Under the pieces are notes generated by a model, which saw nothing but the letters and a program-made list of their open reading frames with translations, ran no database searches and had not been told where the DNA came from. From assembly GCF_039778605.1 (NCBI RefSeq), contig NZ_CP156060.1:1240001-1304000 (forward strand): a DNA stretch of 64,000 bases. The letters run 5' to 3'. Positions 16,751 to 25,915 of this stretch are shown here, piece by piece. The DNA comes from Flavobacterium sp. WV_118_3. GTDB lineage: Bacteria > Bacteroidota > Bacteroidia > Flavobacteriales > Flavobacteriaceae. Both the position numbers and the translations under genes were made by a program. Each line of letters starts with the position of its first letter. Within the stretch, counting starts at the first letter, position 1.

Positions 16751-16780
16751 GGTTATAAAGGGGTTGGTTATAGCGTAAGA

Positions 16781-17902
16781 TTAGCTGTTTAACATTACCG
16801 GCATGACCAGCATGGTTACGGTTTCGCCTTCATCCAATCCGTCTACCGGGGTTAAAATTCCGGCACGGTTTGGTAACGACATTTCCAGCATGATTTCGTC
16901 CGATTGCAGGTTGGTTAACATTTCGGTTAAGAAACGGGAGTTAAACCCAATTTGCATATCGTCGCCCTGATAATCACAGGTCAATCTTTCTTCTGCCTTG
17001 TTGGAGTAATCGATATCCTCAGCAGAGATGTTTAATTCCGCTCCGGCAATTTTTAATCGGATCTGGTGCGTGGTTTTGTTGGCAAAAATCGCCACACGAC
17101 GTACAGAGCTTAAAAACTGGGTACGGTTCATTAATAATTTATTCGGATTCTCTTTCGGGATAACCGCCTCATAATTTGGATATTTTCCATCAATTAAGCG
17201 ACAGGTTAAAATATAGTTGTCAAAAGAGAAAGTTGCATTCGAATCGTTGTAATCAATTTTTACTTCCGCATCCGAAGCCGCCAAAATACCTTTTAAAATG
17301 TTTAATGGTTTTTTAGGCATGATAAAATCGGCCACTTGAGATGCTTTTACATCGGTACGGGCATATTTTACCAATTTATGCGCGTCGGTCGCTACAAAGA
17401 TTAATCCTTCCGGGGAAAACTGGAAGAATACTCCCGACATTACCGGACGTAAATCGTCGTTACCTGCTGCGAAAATGGTTTTACTCACAGCCGTTGCCAA
17501 TACTTCTGCCGGAACCAAAGTCGAAGACGGTTCCTCCAGAACTACTGCTTTCGGGAATTCATCACCCGGAGCGTAGGCCAGGGCATATTTACCGGAGTTC
17601 GAACTGATCTCTACCGTATTGTTGTCTTCAACGGTAAAGGTTAGCGGTTGTTCCGGGAATGTTTTTAAAATTTCAAGTAAAAGTTTCGCCGGAACGGCTA
17701 CGCTTCCCTGACTGGTAGAATCGATTTCCAATGTGGCCGACATGGTAGTCTCCAAATCGGATGCCGATACTCTAAGTTGGTTATTGTCTAATTCAAATAA
17801 GAAATTATCTAAAATAGGCAAGGTGTTGCTACTGTTGATAACACTACCTAAAACCTGTAATTGTTTTAATAAATATGAACTGGATACAATAAACTTCATC
17901 AT
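16781..17902 (-). CDS. dnaN: DNA polymerase III beta subunit (sliding clamp)
   Basis: Forms the dimeric ring that tethers the replicase and other DNA enzymes to DNA. At 373 aa it has the length and three-domain pattern of bacterial clamps. It has the N-terminal MKFIVSSSYLLKQL, the domain-linking VPAKLLLEILKTFP, the EFPKA segment and the C-terminal LVMPVML, which is part of the protein-binding pocket. Two methionines lead the frame (17902 and 17899); homologues begin MKFIVSS, so 17899 is equally likely. As in many Bacteroidota it is not next to dnaA here. It lies 94 bases upstream of where gldG ends on the same strand. Confidence 0.97.
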   Translation of the reverse strand: MMKFIVSSSYLLKQLQVLGSVINSSNTLPILDNFLFELDNNQLRVSASDLETTMSATLEIDSTSQGSVAVPAKLLLEILKTFPEQPLTFTVEDNNTVEISSNSGKYALAYAPGDEFPKAVVLEEPSSTLVPAEVLATAVSKTIFAAGNDDLRPVMSGVFFQFSPEGLIFVATDAHKLVKYARTDVKASQVADFIMPKKPLNILKGILAASDAEVKIDYNDSNATFSFDNYILTCRLIDGKYPNYEAVIPKENPNKLLMNRTQFLSSVRRVAIFANKTTHQIRLKIAGAELNISAEDIDYSNKAEERLTCDYQGDDMQIGFNSRFLTEMLTNLQSDEIMLEMSLPNRAGILTPVDGLDEGETVTMLVMPVMLNS

Positions 17903-17996
17903 CTTTCTTTTTTAGGTTTGTAAAATCCTCGATTACATTTTACATTTCACAAATATATCGTAATCTCTCTAATGAAAAAACATTTTTTATTAACAA

Positions 17997-19682
17997 CTAG
18001 CGGGAATATTTTCTTTTTCTCAGGAAAGTGAACAATAGTCCAAACAAGGCCAGTACAACTATTGGTAATCCGACAGTTAGAATCTGGGTGATCGTGTAGT
18101 TGTCGTACACTTTTTGTTTGTCCAGTAACGGCAAATCGACATCTTTACTTCTAATGTTAATAAGTCCGGTGTCGTCCAGTAAATAATTCACACAGTTTAA
18201 AAGGAATTCTTTATTGCCATACAGGTTGTTCGTCCACTTGTCATAACCCAGTTCCATAGGCTGAAATGCCTGATCCAGTTGGTTTTTAATAATGTCGCCA
18301 TCGGAAATCACAATCATTTTTCCGGTTTTTCCGCTAGTTTTATACGTACTGTCTTTAAACGGAAGCACACGGTTGTCGTACATCGATTGGAATTTACCTT
18401 CCAACAACACCGATACCGGTATACGACCGCCACCCACATAGTCTTTTGGTCCGCTTTCTTCGGTAACCATATTCAGGCTCACTTCAATTGGTGTACCGAT
18501 ACTTTTCGAATATTGCGACGATTCCATCAAAATGGTTTTCTTAATTCCATTTTTTAACGTATCGATAGGGTTGGCAAATTCAAAACGTACGCCTTCGATG
18601 TTTTTTACAATCGGATTTTGCGATTGCGGATAGATAAATGGCGAATATTTCCAGAAATATTGTTCGTATTGTGTCGCACTTCCGCGTTCGCCGGAAGCCA
18701 GTTTTATCGGTGCTGCCTGTTCGTCTTTTACCAAAGCCGGGTTGATTCGGAATCCGTATTTAAAGAACATATCGTTTAGGTTCAGATCTCTTGGAAAGGC
18801 CAGAATCGATCCACTGTCGTTATACAAACTGTCCATTTCGGCCTGAACCGCATCGACCAACCATAATGTTTTTCCACCGTTAACGATAAACTGATCCAAA
18901 ACCTGTTTTTCTTCCTCGTTAAACTTCTCACTCGGTTTGGCAATAATGGCTAAATCGTATTTTTTAAGCGCTGCGGCTGTTTTTACCGGGTTTTTCGCCA
19001 CTGAATCCAATGTGAAAGGTCCGATATAATAACTCTCGCGAATGGTTTTTAGGAAATCGGCAATCTGTAGTTCGTGTAATTCTCCGTTTCCTTTGATGAT
19101 CGCGATTTTCTTTTCCTTGCTTTTTGAGATTTTATTAAAGGCATCGGCAAAGGCATATTCCAAATGTTGTACCGAACTCACTACTTTTTCTTCGGTAGTC
19201 GCTCCCATCATGTTTTTAAGCAACTGTATTTTGGTGCTTTTGTCATTATAGGTCGCAATAGCCCACGGAAAAACCACTTCCTGTGATTGTTTACCACGAT
19301 CGTCTACCGTAATACTGATAGGTGTCAGTCCACGTTGGTAAAGCATTTTCATGGTTGCCTCGCGCTCTTCTTCTTTTTCCAACGGATTGACGAATTGGAA
19401 AATGATGTTGGAATTATAGGCTTTATATTCTTCTAAAAGCTGTTTGGTTTCGGCTTGCAATCGTTTGAATTCTCCCGGAAACTGCCCGTCCAGAAATACA
19501 TCAATATACAACGGACTGTCGATGCTTTTAAGGATATCTAAAGAGGTTTCGGATAGGGTATAGCGTTTGTCCTGCGTTAAGTCAAATCGTTTAAAAAAAT
19601 AACTACCGATAACGTTTACCGCAACCAGAGCAAGTAGGGTAATCCCGAATTGTTTTAGGTGTTTCTTTTGCTGCGCTTTCAT
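17997..19682 (-). CDS. gldG: Gliding motility ABC transporter component GldG
   Basis: A 561-aa membrane-anchored component of the GldA-GldF-GldG ABC transporter, needed for gliding in Flavobacterium johnsoniae. It has one N-terminal transmembrane helix (FGITLLALVAVNVIGSYFF), the conserved DLTQDKRYTLSETS segment, a large extracytoplasmic ABC-type uncharacterised region, and a C-terminal helix (VGLPIVVLALFGLLFTF) followed by RKRK. The start at 19682 overlaps the gldF stop codon by one base (TAATG), indicating translational coupling; a GTG at 19688 would extend it by two residues. The ATPase gldA is not in the window, as is usual. Confidence 0.95.
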   Translation of the reverse strand: MKAQQKKHLKQFGITLLALVAVNVIGSYFFKRFDLTQDKRYTLSETSLDILKSIDSPLYIDVFLDGQFPGEFKRLQAETKQLLEEYKAYNSNIIFQFVNPLEKEEEREATMKMLYQRGLTPISITVDDRGKQSQEVVFPWAIATYNDKSTKIQLLKNMMGATTEEKVVSSVQHLEYAFADAFNKISKSKEKKIAIIKGNGELHELQIADFLKTIRESYYIGPFTLDSVAKNPVKTAAALKKYDLAIIAKPSEKFNEEEKQVLDQFIVNGGKTLWLVDAVQAEMDSLYNDSGSILAFPRDLNLNDMFFKYGFRINPALVKDEQAAPIKLASGERGSATQYEQYFWKYSPFIYPQSQNPIVKNIEGVRFEFANPIDTLKNGIKKTILMESSQYSKSIGTPIEVSLNMVTEESGPKDYVGGGRIPVSVLLEGKFQSMYDNRVLPFKDSTYKTSGKTGKMIVISDGDIIKNQLDQAFQPMELGYDKWTNNLYGNKEFLLNCVNYLLDDTGLINIRSKDVDLPLLDKQKVYDNYTITQILTVGLPIVVLALFGLLFTFLRKRKYSR

Positions 19683-20407
19683 TACCACTTTAAAGATTTA
19701 AGTTTATAAACCGTTGCCGACAAAAATAGTACGGTAACACTGATAAAATAGATAATGTCGCGGGTATCGATCACACCACGGCTCATACTTTTAAAATGGT
19801 AATCCATTCCTAAACTGGCTATCGTATTTCCGAAAGAGCCCATAAAACCCGACATTCCTTCGAAACCGAAATAGAACACAAAACAAAGGAAAACGGCAAT
19901 AATAAACGCTACAATCTGATTGTCGGATAGGGTAGATGTAAAGATTCCAATGGCGGTATAAGATGCAATCAGGAACAATAAACCAAAATAGGACCCCAAA
20001 GTACTTCCCATATCGATATTCCCTTCCGGGTTTCCAAATTTAGAAAGTACCACAACATAAATAATTGTTGGAATAATGGCAATTACAATTAACAAAAAGG
20101 CACCCAGAAACTTACCGTTTACAATTTCCCAGATACTTAACGGTTTGGTTAGCATCAACTCGATGGTACCTTGTTTCTTTTCATCCGAAAAACTACGCAT
20201 GGTAACCGCCGGAATCAGGAAAATAAGAATCCACGGAGATAGGGTGAAAAAGGGACTTAAATCGGCAAAACCACTTTTCAGAATATTAAAGTCGCCTTCA
20301 AATACCCATAGGAACAGGCCGTTTAGCAACAGGAAAATAGCGATAACCAAATAACCGATCGGCGAACCGAAAAAGGATTTGATCTCTCTTAATAATAAGG
20401 CTTTCAT
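19682..20407 (-). CDS. gldF: Gliding motility ABC transporter permease GldF
   Basis: A 241-aa integral membrane permease with six hydrophobic helices. It begins LLREIKSFFGSPIGYLVIAI and carries the SFSDEKKQGTIELMLTKPL loop typical of ABC-2-type permeases. It works with GldG and the ATPase GldA in the cytoplasmic membrane. The one-base overlap with gldG and the absence of a gap show a two-gene operon. The small ABM-domain gene upstream (20430-20726) lies 22 bases away and may be co-transcribed. Confidence 0.95.
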   Translation of the reverse strand: MKALLLREIKSFFGSPIGYLVIAIFLLLNGLFLWVFEGDFNILKSGFADLSPFFTLSPWILIFLIPAVTMRSFSDEKKQGTIELMLTKPLSIWEIVNGKFLGAFLLIVIAIIPTIIYVVVLSKFGNPEGNIDMGSTLGSYFGLLFLIASYTAIGIFTSTLSDNQIVAFIIAVFLCFVFYFGFEGMSGFMGSFGNTIASLGMDYHFKSMSRGVIDTRDIIYFISVTVLFLSATVYKLKSLKW

Positions 20408-20429
20408 TTATTTTATTGTACGTTTTATT

Positions 20430-20726
20430 TTATTCCAGACTCACCAGTTTATCCACGCTCCAGGCTTCGGGTTTGGCATTAAAAAATTGCTTTGTATACG
20501 CCCAAACTTCGATAAAAAGCTCCGATTTCCGGTAGTTTTCCAAATCGGCTTCCGTTTCCCAATAACTATAGGTAAAGAAAACCGACGGGTTGTTTTTGTC
20601 CTGGTAAAGCTCCAAAAAGCGATTACCGGGGAAGTTGCGTATTTTTTGCTTTACTTCATGAAAATTCGTTAAAAAAGCTTCGATTTTATCTTCTTGGAAA
20701 CTCATTTTTACGATGCGTACAAACAT
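20430..20726 (-). CDS. Antibiotic biosynthesis monooxygenase (ABM) domain protein
   Basis: A 98-aa small alpha/beta barrel of the dimeric ABM fold. It begins FVRIVKMSFQEDKIEAFLTNF and contains FLELYQD, FFTYSYWETEADLENYRKS and FIEVWAYTKQFF in the order seen in putative quinol monooxygenases and other ABM proteins of Bacteroidota. The conserved tryptophan of the YWE motif is present. The substrate cannot be inferred. It lies between the SAM hydrolase gene and gldF, all on the minus strand with short gaps (27 and 22 bases), so the four genes may form one transcript. Confidence 0.82.
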   Translation of the reverse strand: MFVRIVKMSFQEDKIEAFLTNFHEVKQKIRNFPGNRFLELYQDKNNPSVFFTYSYWETEADLENYRKSELFIEVWAYTKQFFNAKPEAWSVDKLVSLE

Positions 20727-20753
20727 AAGGAATTATGAATTAATTTTTGGAAT

Positions 20754-21584
20754 TTAAGATTTGAAAATTACAGTCACCCGATCGCGGAATTTCAGGCCTA
20801 ATAATGAGGTGGCCGAACCCACTGTAGACGGGTTACTTTTGTAGATGGCAATTTCGAGAAAATCAGCTTCGTTAAACAACGCCAGCTTTTCGCCTTCGTA
20901 GTCCTTTAAAACAAATTTCTCGGATACTTTAAAATCGGAATAGTTCTGGTGGATGCTTTTAATGGTCTTGGTTCCGAAACGGATCTCAAAGTTTCGTCCG
21001 CGGGCGGTTTCCTGAATCAGTTTTCGGGAAATATTCGTAACACAGTTACCAAAATGATCAATATAAACTACCGCACCGTTAATCGCGTTATAATCGGTGG
21101 CAACAGTTGCCTGAAGTTCGCTGATTTCTTTGATACTGTTAATTTCCCGACCGATGACGTTCATCACACCGCCTTTTGCCAAATGACAGGCCACTTTTAC
21201 AAAAACGTCCATATCGGTCGCATTATCCGCTAAACGATCGTGTATGTTGATCTCTACAATCTTCTGAGGCACAATTTTCTGCGTTAGGATACTCAAAATA
21301 CCATTATCGGCACAGATAAAATAATGGTCGTTCCATTGCATGGCAATATGCTTGTTTTCGAAAGTGCGCTCCGAATCGACTCCGATCAGGTGCACGGTTC
21401 CTTTCGGAAAGCTACTGTAGGCCGCATTGATAATATAGCTGGCTTCCGAGATGTTAAACAAATCGATATTGTGCGAAATGTCAATAATTTGCACATCAGG
21501 ATGTTCTGTAATAATCTTACCCTTCAGCGAACCCACAAAGTGGTCCTTCAGCCCGAAGTCGGTAGTAAGCGTAATTATTGACAT
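20754..21584 (-). CDS. SAM hydrolase / chlorinase-fluorinase family protein (DUF62)
   Basis: A 276-aa member of the S-adenosyl-L-methionine hydroxide adenosyltransferase family, which splits SAM into adenosine and methionine. Characteristic segments are ITLTTDFGLKDHFVGSLKG at the N-terminus, IIDISHNI near residue 37, GTVHLIGVDSE, the YFICADNGIL strand, and the C-terminal beta-domain with VVYIDHFGNCVTNI. The family includes the rare halogenases, but most bacterial members are hydrolases, and I see no reason to prefer a halogenase. A -7-like box (TAGCTTTG on the minus strand, 21643-21650) lies upstream. A second ATG at 21587 is a possible start. Confidence 0.9.
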   Translation of the reverse strand: MSIITLTTDFGLKDHFVGSLKGKIITEHPDVQIIDISHNIDLFNISEASYIINAAYSSFPKGTVHLIGVDSERTFENKHIAMQWNDHYFICADNGILSILTQKIVPQKIVEINIHDRLADNATDMDVFVKVACHLAKGGVMNVIGREINSIKEISELQATVATDYNAINGAVVYIDHFGNCVTNISRKLIQETARGRNFEIRFGTKTIKSIHQNYSDFKVSEKFVLKDYEGEKLALFNEADFLEIAIYKSNPSTVGSATSLLGLKFRDRVTVIFKS

Positions 21585-21627
21585 CATTTTGTTTATAACT
21601 ATTAAGGGAACTTTCTTTAAAAATTGC

Positions 21628-21650
21628 TAGATTTGAGATATGCAAAGCTA
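21628..21650. promoter_or_regulatory. Divergent -7 boxes for phoH and the SAM hydrolase gene
   Basis: TAGATTTG (21628-21635, plus strand, toward phoH) and TAGCTTTG (21643-21650, minus strand, toward the SAM hydrolase) both match TAnnTTTG and lie back to back in the divergent gap. Confidence 0.5.
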
Positions 21651-21680
21651 ACTTATTTTTTTAATTAAATCCCGTTGCTT

Positions 21681-22631
21681 TTGAACGAAAGAACCATCGA
21701 ATTGACAGACATCACCCCTAAAGAATTCTGGGGGGCTCAGGATGCTCATCTTGAGATAATTAAAAAATTATACCCAAAATTAAAAATCGTAGCCCGTGGC
21801 ACGCTGTTGAAAGCCTACGGAGAGAAGGAAATTTTGGATGAGTTTGAAGTGCGGTTCCATAGATTGATGAATCACTTTTCGCGCTATAATTCTATCGACG
21901 ACAACGTGATCGAACGCATTGTGCAAACCAACAGTCAGGACGAACAAAAAATGGCCGATCACGACAAGATTCTGGTACATGGTATTGGAGGAAAGTTGAT
22001 TAAGGCCTTAACGCCGAATCAGCAGAAACTGGTCGATTTTACCATGAAAAACGATATGGTTTTTGCCGTAGGACCTGCCGGAACCGGTAAGACCTATACC
22101 GGAGTTGCATTAGCAGTTAAAGCATTGAAAGAAAAGCAAGTAAAGCGGATCATCTTAACCCGTCCTGCAGTAGAAGCCGGCGAAAATTTAGGCTTCCTTC
22201 CGGGCGATATGAAAGAAAAACTCGATCCGTATATGCAGCCGTTATACGATGCGTTGCGCGATATGCTGCCACCGCAAACACTGGAAGATTATCTCCTAAA
22301 AGGGGTTATCCAGATTGCACCATTGGCCTTTATGCGCGGGCGTACGTTGGACAATGCTTTTGTTATTTTGGATGAAGCACAAAACACGACGCATTCGCAA
22401 ATGAAGATGTTTCTAACCCGTATGGGGCGTAATGCCAAGTTTATTATTACAGGCGATCCGGGGCAGGTCGATTTACCACGACGGACTATTTCCGGACTAA
22501 AAGAAGCCTTATTGATTTTAAAAGACGTAGAAGGTGTGGGTATTTTATACCTCGACGATAAGGACATCGTGCGCCACCGACTGGTTAAGAAAATCATTGA
22601 CGCCTACAAGAGTATCGAAAATCACGATTAA
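21681..22631 (+). CDS. phoH: PhoH family ATPase
   Basis: A 316-aa PhoH-like P-loop ATPase, implicated in RNA metabolism under stress. A Walker A motif GPAGTGKT is near residues 131-138 and a Walker B-like VILDEAQN near residue 230, followed by KMFLTRMGR and the GDPGQVDLP motif that typifies the family. The N-terminal 100 residues form the PhoH-specific domain. No ATG is available at the expected site. TTG at 21681 (giving [10 protein letters not shown]) is the likeliest start, with another TTG at 21675. The gene is monocistronic with a terminator at 22642. Confidence 0.94.
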   Translation: MNERTIELTDITPKEFWGAQDAHLEIIKKLYPKLKIVARGTLLKAYGEKEILDEFEVRFHRLMNHFSRYNSIDDNVIERIVQTNSQDEQKMADHDKILVHGIGGKLIKALTPNQQKLVDFTMKNDMVFAVGPAGTGKTYTGVALAVKALKEKQVKRIILTRPAVEAGENLGFLPGDMKEKLDPYMQPLYDALRDMLPPQTLEDYLLKGVIQIAPLAFMRGRTLDNAFVILDEAQNTTHSQMKMFLTRMGRNAKFIITGDPGQVDLPRRTISGLKEALLILKDVEGVGILYLDDKDIVRHRLVKKIIDAYKSIENHD

Positions 22632-22641
22632 AATTTATACC

Positions 22642-22672
22642 AACCGCCCTTCACGAAAGGGCGGTTTTTTTT
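22642..22672 (+). terminator. Terminator after phoH
   Basis: Stem CCGCCCTT / AAGGGCGG with loop CACGA and an eight-T tract, ten bases after the phoH stop. Confidence 0.92.
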
Positions 22673-22701
22673 GGTAGCAGTAGGGTTTTTAATTACTTTT
22701 G
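22671..22701 (+). promoter_or_regulatory. Promoter of purC
   Basis: TTG at 22671-22673 and TACTTTTG at 22694-22701 are separated by 20 bases, matching the Bacteroidota -33/-7 pattern, 31 bases before the purC start. Confidence 0.6.
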
Positions 22702-22732
22702 CACCTTTATAACAACTAACTACAAGCGTTCT

Positions 22733-23683
22733 ATGAACACAATCACAACAACTAATTTTAACTTCCCGGGTCAGAAATCCGTATACCGCGGTAAAGTACG
22801 GGAAGTGTATAATATCAATGACGAACTTTTGGTAATGGTTGCTACCGACCGGCTATCGGCTTTTGATGTCGTAATGCCAAAAGGAATCCCTTATAAAGGT
22901 CAGATTCTTAACCAAATTGCAACCAAATTCATGCAGTTAACGGCCGATATCGTACCCAATTGGTTAATCGCGACGCCCGATCCGAATGTTGCCGTAGGAC
23001 ACTTATGTGATCCGTTTAAAGTAGAAATGGTCATCAGAGGTTATCTATCCGGACATGCGGCACGCGAATATGCTTTAGGAAAGCGTATGCTTTGCGGTGT
23101 AGCACTAGCGGAAGGTTTAAAAGAAAACGACAAATTCCCGGAACCGATTATCACACCATCGACTAAAGCAGACAATGGGGAACATGACGAAGACATTTCA
23201 CGTGAAGATATCCTGGCGAAAGGAATTGTTTCGGAAGAAGATTATCTTGTTTTAGAAAAATATACCCGGGCGTTATTCCAAAGAGGCACTGAAATCGCAG
23301 CCAGTAAAGGCTTGATTTTGGTGGATACCAAATATGAATTCGGAAAAACAAAAGACGGAAAAATCGTTTTAATCGACGAGATCCACACACCGGATTCGTC
23401 CCGTTATTTTTATGCCGATGGTTATCAGGAGCGTCAGGATAAGAACGAAGCGCAAAAACAATTGTCGAAAGAATTTGTACGCCAATGGTTAATTGCCAAC
23501 GGTTTCCAGGGGAAAGACGGACAACAGATTCCGGAAATGACCGACGAATATATTGCAACCGTTTCCGATCGTTATATTGAGTTATACGAAAACATTTTAG
23601 GCGAATCGTTTGTAAAAGCCGATATTTCGAATATTGATGCACGTATCGAAAAAAATGTGTTAGCGTTTTTAAGCAGCAAATAA
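22733..23683 (+). CDS. purC: Phosphoribosylaminoimidazole-succinocarboxamide synthase
   Basis: Joins aspartate to CAIR in step eight of purine synthesis. At 316 aa it is the longer SAICAR synthase form. Diagnostic segments are [11 protein letters not shown] at the start, [50 protein letters not shown] and [15 protein letters not shown]. It is a single gene with its own promoter, a terminator at 23709, and no purine riboswitch visible upstream. Confidence 0.97.
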   Translation: MNTITTTNFNFPGQKSVYRGKVREVYNINDELLVMVATDRLSAFDVVMPKGIPYKGQILNQIATKFMQLTADIVPNWLIATPDPNVAVGHLCDPFKVEMVIRGYLSGHAAREYALGKRMLCGVALAEGLKENDKFPEPIITPSTKADNGEHDEDISREDILAKGIVSEEDYLVLEKYTRALFQRGTEIAASKGLILVDTKYEFGKTKDGKIVLIDEIHTPDSSRYFYADGYQERQDKNEAQKQLSKEFVRQWLIANGFQGKDGQQIPEMTDEYIATVSDRYIELYENILGESFVKADISNIDARIEKNVLAFLSSK

Positions 23684-23708
23684 GATTTTTAAATCAAAAA
23701 TAGAATAG

Positions 23709-23738
23709 AGGACCGTTATGAAACGGTCCTTTTTTTTC
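23709..23738 (+). terminator. Terminator after purC
   Basis: Stem AGGACCGTT / AACGGTCCT with loop ATGA and an eight-T tract. Confidence 0.9.
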
Positions 23739-23744
23739 TCCTAA

Positions 23745-23777
23745 TACCTGACAGGTTTTAAAAAACCGGCTGGTATA
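23745..23777. repeat. Dispersed palindrome, copy 4 (decayed right arm)
   Basis: The left arm TACCTGACAGGTTTT is intact; the right arm AAACCGGCTGGTA has lost the match. It follows the purC terminator directly. Confidence 0.7.
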
Positions 23778-24110
23778 GCGGCTGAGAGTGGACATTTTAC
23801 GATCTGTTTGATGTTAAAATTCTATAAAAAACCGACTTTTTTCAACAATGTCTGGCATTGTCTTATTGTTGTCCTTTTTAAATGATAAATATTCTGATTT
23901 TTAATATGTTATATGCTTTTGATAACGTTGTAATTGCAAAAAAACAAGCCAAAACAGCATAATTTCGTTGCTCTAGGGGCTTTTTTGTAAGTGTTTCAGG
24001 GTTAGTTATTTAGTTGATCATATTGTCCGTTTTTGTCCTATCGCAGCATTCTGTTTTTAACTACATTAGCTTTCGGGATTTGATAGGTTTTTCAGCGCGA
24101 TAACATTTTA

Positions 24111-24144
24111 ACATCTGACAGGTTTTTAAAACCTGTCAGATGTA
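24111..24144. repeat. Dispersed palindrome, copy 5
   Basis: ACATCTGACAGGTTTT / AAAACCTGTCAGATGT. The outer variable pair is ATC/GAT in place of ACC/GGT on both arms, a compensatory change that preserves pairing. Confidence 0.88.
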
Positions 24145-24260
24145 AGATATAGATGAACAATATTGACCAATTAGCGGCTTTATTGTCCGTTTTGAATGGG
24201 AATAAAGAGGTATTTTTTAGTTAAATTGCTGTATGCCAATTTACTAAAATCAATATTGTT

Positions 24261-24737
24261 ATGTCACATTTCGATACATCCGATAAAAAAATACATCAGG
24301 GAAGGAATATCAAACGTTTTCGGGAAATGTTAGGAATCAAACAGGAAGCTTTGGCTTGTGATCTTGGCGAAGACTGGAATCAGAAAAAAGTATCGTTGAT
24401 GGAACAACGGGAAACGATCGAAACCGATATACTGGCTCAGGTAGCTACGATATTTAAAATACCTGTGGAGGCTATTGAAAATCTTGACGACGATATGGCA
24501 ATACATATTATTACCAATACATTTAATATTGAAAAAAACGATGGATGTGTAGGAGGTAACGGTAATGGAGGAAACTTAAATTCAAGTCCGTTTACAGTAA
24601 ATCCGATAGATGAGATCAGGCAATTGCATCAGGAAAAGATTGCTTTGTACGAGCGGATGTTAAAAGAGAAAGACGAAATGATCGCCCGATTGGATCAGTT
24701 AATTCAGGAAAATAGTGCTCCTAAAAATAGGGGATAA
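24261..24737 (+). CDS. Helix-turn-helix regulator with C-terminal coiled coil
   Basis: A 158-aa protein. Residues 12-75 form an XRE-like helix-turn-helix (GRNIKRFREMLGIKQEALAC, then WNQKKVSLMEQRETI and ILAQVATIFKIPVEAI). A glycine/asparagine-rich linker (CVGGNGNGGNLN) leads to a charged coiled coil (residues of about 118-152, DEIRQLHQEKIALYERMLKE and onward). This layout recurs in small Bacteroidota regulators, but I know no defined target. It stands alone with unusually long non-coding flanks rich in palindromes and direct repeats. The DNA-binding call is firm; the regulon is unknown. Confidence 0.82.
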   Translation: MSHFDTSDKKIHQGRNIKRFREMLGIKQEALACDLGEDWNQKKVSLMEQRETIETDILAQVATIFKIPVEAIENLDDDMAIHIITNTFNIEKNDGCVGGNGNGGNLNSSPFTVNPIDEIRQLHQEKIALYERMLKEKDEMIARLDQLIQENSAPKNRG

Positions 24738-24776
24738 TCGCTAATAACCAGCGAACAAGAAAATTGGAAACACCAA

Positions 24777-24810
24777 ACACCTGACAGGCTTTTAAAACCT
24801 GTCAGGTGTA
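24777..24810. repeat. Dispersed palindrome, copy 6
   Basis: ACACCTGACAGG-CTTTTAAAA-CCTGTCAGGTGT, a near-perfect copy 39 bases after the HTH gene stop. Confidence 0.88.
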
Positions 24811-24933
24811 GACGAAGAAATGATTAGGTTTACGAATGTATGTTGTATGATTTGCGATATCGAATTAAAAATACAATAGTACTCAAACAGTTAAAAAAAT
24901 AGTAGTTTTCATAAAGTGGGGTTACCCTAAGCA

Positions 24934-24973
24934 CTGCAAGCTTCTGACGGGTTTTTAAACCTGTCAGTTGCAG
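24934..24973. repeat. Dispersed palindrome, copy 7 (variant)
   Basis: Core CTGACGGGTTT / AAACCTGTCAG flanked by an extra matched pair CTGCAA / TTGCAG, unlike the ACACC/GGTGT flanks of other copies. The outer pairing again covaries, which suggests that the stem is maintained or was copied as a unit. Confidence 0.75.
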
Positions 24974-25109
24974 CGGTGTTAACGAGAGTTGTAACTGTTG
25001 TGTTCTTTATAAAACGATATGAAATCAAAAAAAATGTTGTAAAAATATTCGGAATCATTCGTAACTGTTTTTTTTGTACATTGCCTGTAATCAACCAAAT
25101 CACCCCATT

Positions 25110-25745
25110 ATGAAACAATATGTTATCCTGGCTGTATCGTTACTGTTTACGGTAGGCATGTACAGTCAGAAGAAAAAAGCAGGAGGTAAGGCACCGGCGG
25201 CAAAAAGTCAGACAACCGTTTTGGCAAAGGCAGATGATCTTACAGCTGAGCTGATCAAAAATAAAAACCAGCAGACTTTTTATGTTTTCCGAAATGAAAA
25301 AGGAACCAAAAAAGACACACTATTGGTAAAAGCAATCGACAAAGCGTTGCCGTCCGAATGTAAGATCACAACCTTTAAAGCAAAAGACACGCCGCTATGT
25401 TGTATTACCTGGACCGAAAAGAATATAACCGAAACCAAAACCAAAAACGAAGAGGCGTTGAGTACCTATTCGGAAATCTGGGAACCGGCGACGAAAACGC
25501 AAATATTGAGTAATGTGCAAACCACGACAAAAATTAAGGAAATCGTTTTTTTAGATAAAGGACAAAATGCTTCGGAAACTCAGGAACGCATGAGAAGAGA
25601 AGGTTTTGAGTTTACGCTAACCGGAGAAGGGGATGTGATCCTAAAAAATAAATCGCAGGAAAGTCGGATGACGTACAATCCTACGGATAAAAAATATGTG
25701 AACAACGTTCCGGCTAGTGCCGCTCCGGCGAAGAAGAAAAGATAA
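25110..25745 (+). CDS. Secreted protein of unknown function
   Basis: A 211-aa protein starting at the ATG at 25110, which gives a clean signal peptide (MKQYVILAVSLLFTVGMYSQ). An upstream in-frame start at 25074 would bury it. After a short basic Lys/Ala/Gly-rich linker comes a domain with strands FYVFRNEKGTKKDTLLVKAI, CCITWTEKNI and EIVFLDKGQNASETQERMRREG, and a basic end AAPAKKKR. I recognise no family. It is convergent with the efflux operon and was followed by a bidirectional terminator that is now split by the IS element. Confidence 0.78.
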   Translation: MKQYVILAVSLLFTVGMYSQKKKAGGKAPAAKSQTTVLAKADDLTAELIKNKNQQTFYVFRNEKGTKKDTLLVKAIDKALPSECKITTFKAKDTPLCCITWTEKNITETKTKNEEALSTYSEIWEPATKTQILSNVQTTTKIKEIVFLDKGQNASETQERMRREGFEFTLTGEGDVILKNKSQESRMTYNPTDKKYVNNVPASAAPAKKKR

Positions 25746-25748
25746 ATT

Positions 25749-25787
25749 ATTACACCTGACAGGTTTTTAAAACCTGTCAGGTGTAAT
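25749..25787. repeat. Dispersed palindrome, copy 8
   Basis: ATTACACCTGACAGGTTTT / AAAACCTGTCAGGTGTAAT, perfect arms, four bases after the secreted protein stop. Confidence 0.92.
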
Positions 25788-25849
25788 ATTCACAACGCTT
25801 TATAAAATTAGAAAGTAAAACCTTTTAGCTTTTGATAAGTTGCTAAAAC

Positions 25850-25867
25850 AAAAAAGGGATCATTTTT
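25850..25867. terminator. Left half of a bidirectional terminator split by an IS element
   Basis: AAAAAAGGGATCATTTTT here pairs perfectly with AAAATGATCCCTTTTTT at 27313-27329 on the far side of the IS. Without the IS the two would join into a 17-bp stem with a one-base loop between the convergent genes ending at 25745 and 27381. Confidence 0.85.
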
Positions 25868-25915
25868 AAAATGAACTGCCCCCAAAAAGTTAGACACTAT
25901 TTGGGGGCATTTTTT

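Larger units (their letters stand above)
23684..24260. other. 577-base non-coding region upstream of the HTH gene
   Basis: It holds the purC terminator, palindrome copies 4 and 5, and two exact copies of TATTGTCCGTTTT at 24021-24033 and 24181-24193. A similar but diverged TTATTGTTGTCC lies near 23860. No open frame of note and no recognisable RNA structure apart from the palindromes. The direct repeats could be operator sites for the following regulator. Confidence 0.55.
24738..25109. other. 372-base non-coding region with two palindromes
   Basis: It contains palindrome copies 6 and 7 and A+T-rich sequence with the likely promoter of the secreted protein at 25110. No coding frame or RNA gene is evident. 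Confidence 0.6.

Noticed and set aside
20754..21584. Fluorinase or chlorinase
   Set aside because: The family is correct, but most members are SAM hydrolases and there is no halometabolite gene context.
25871..25915. Earlier ATG for the IS OrfA protein
   Set aside because: It lies within the terminal inverted repeat of the element; relatives begin at the ATG at 25916.
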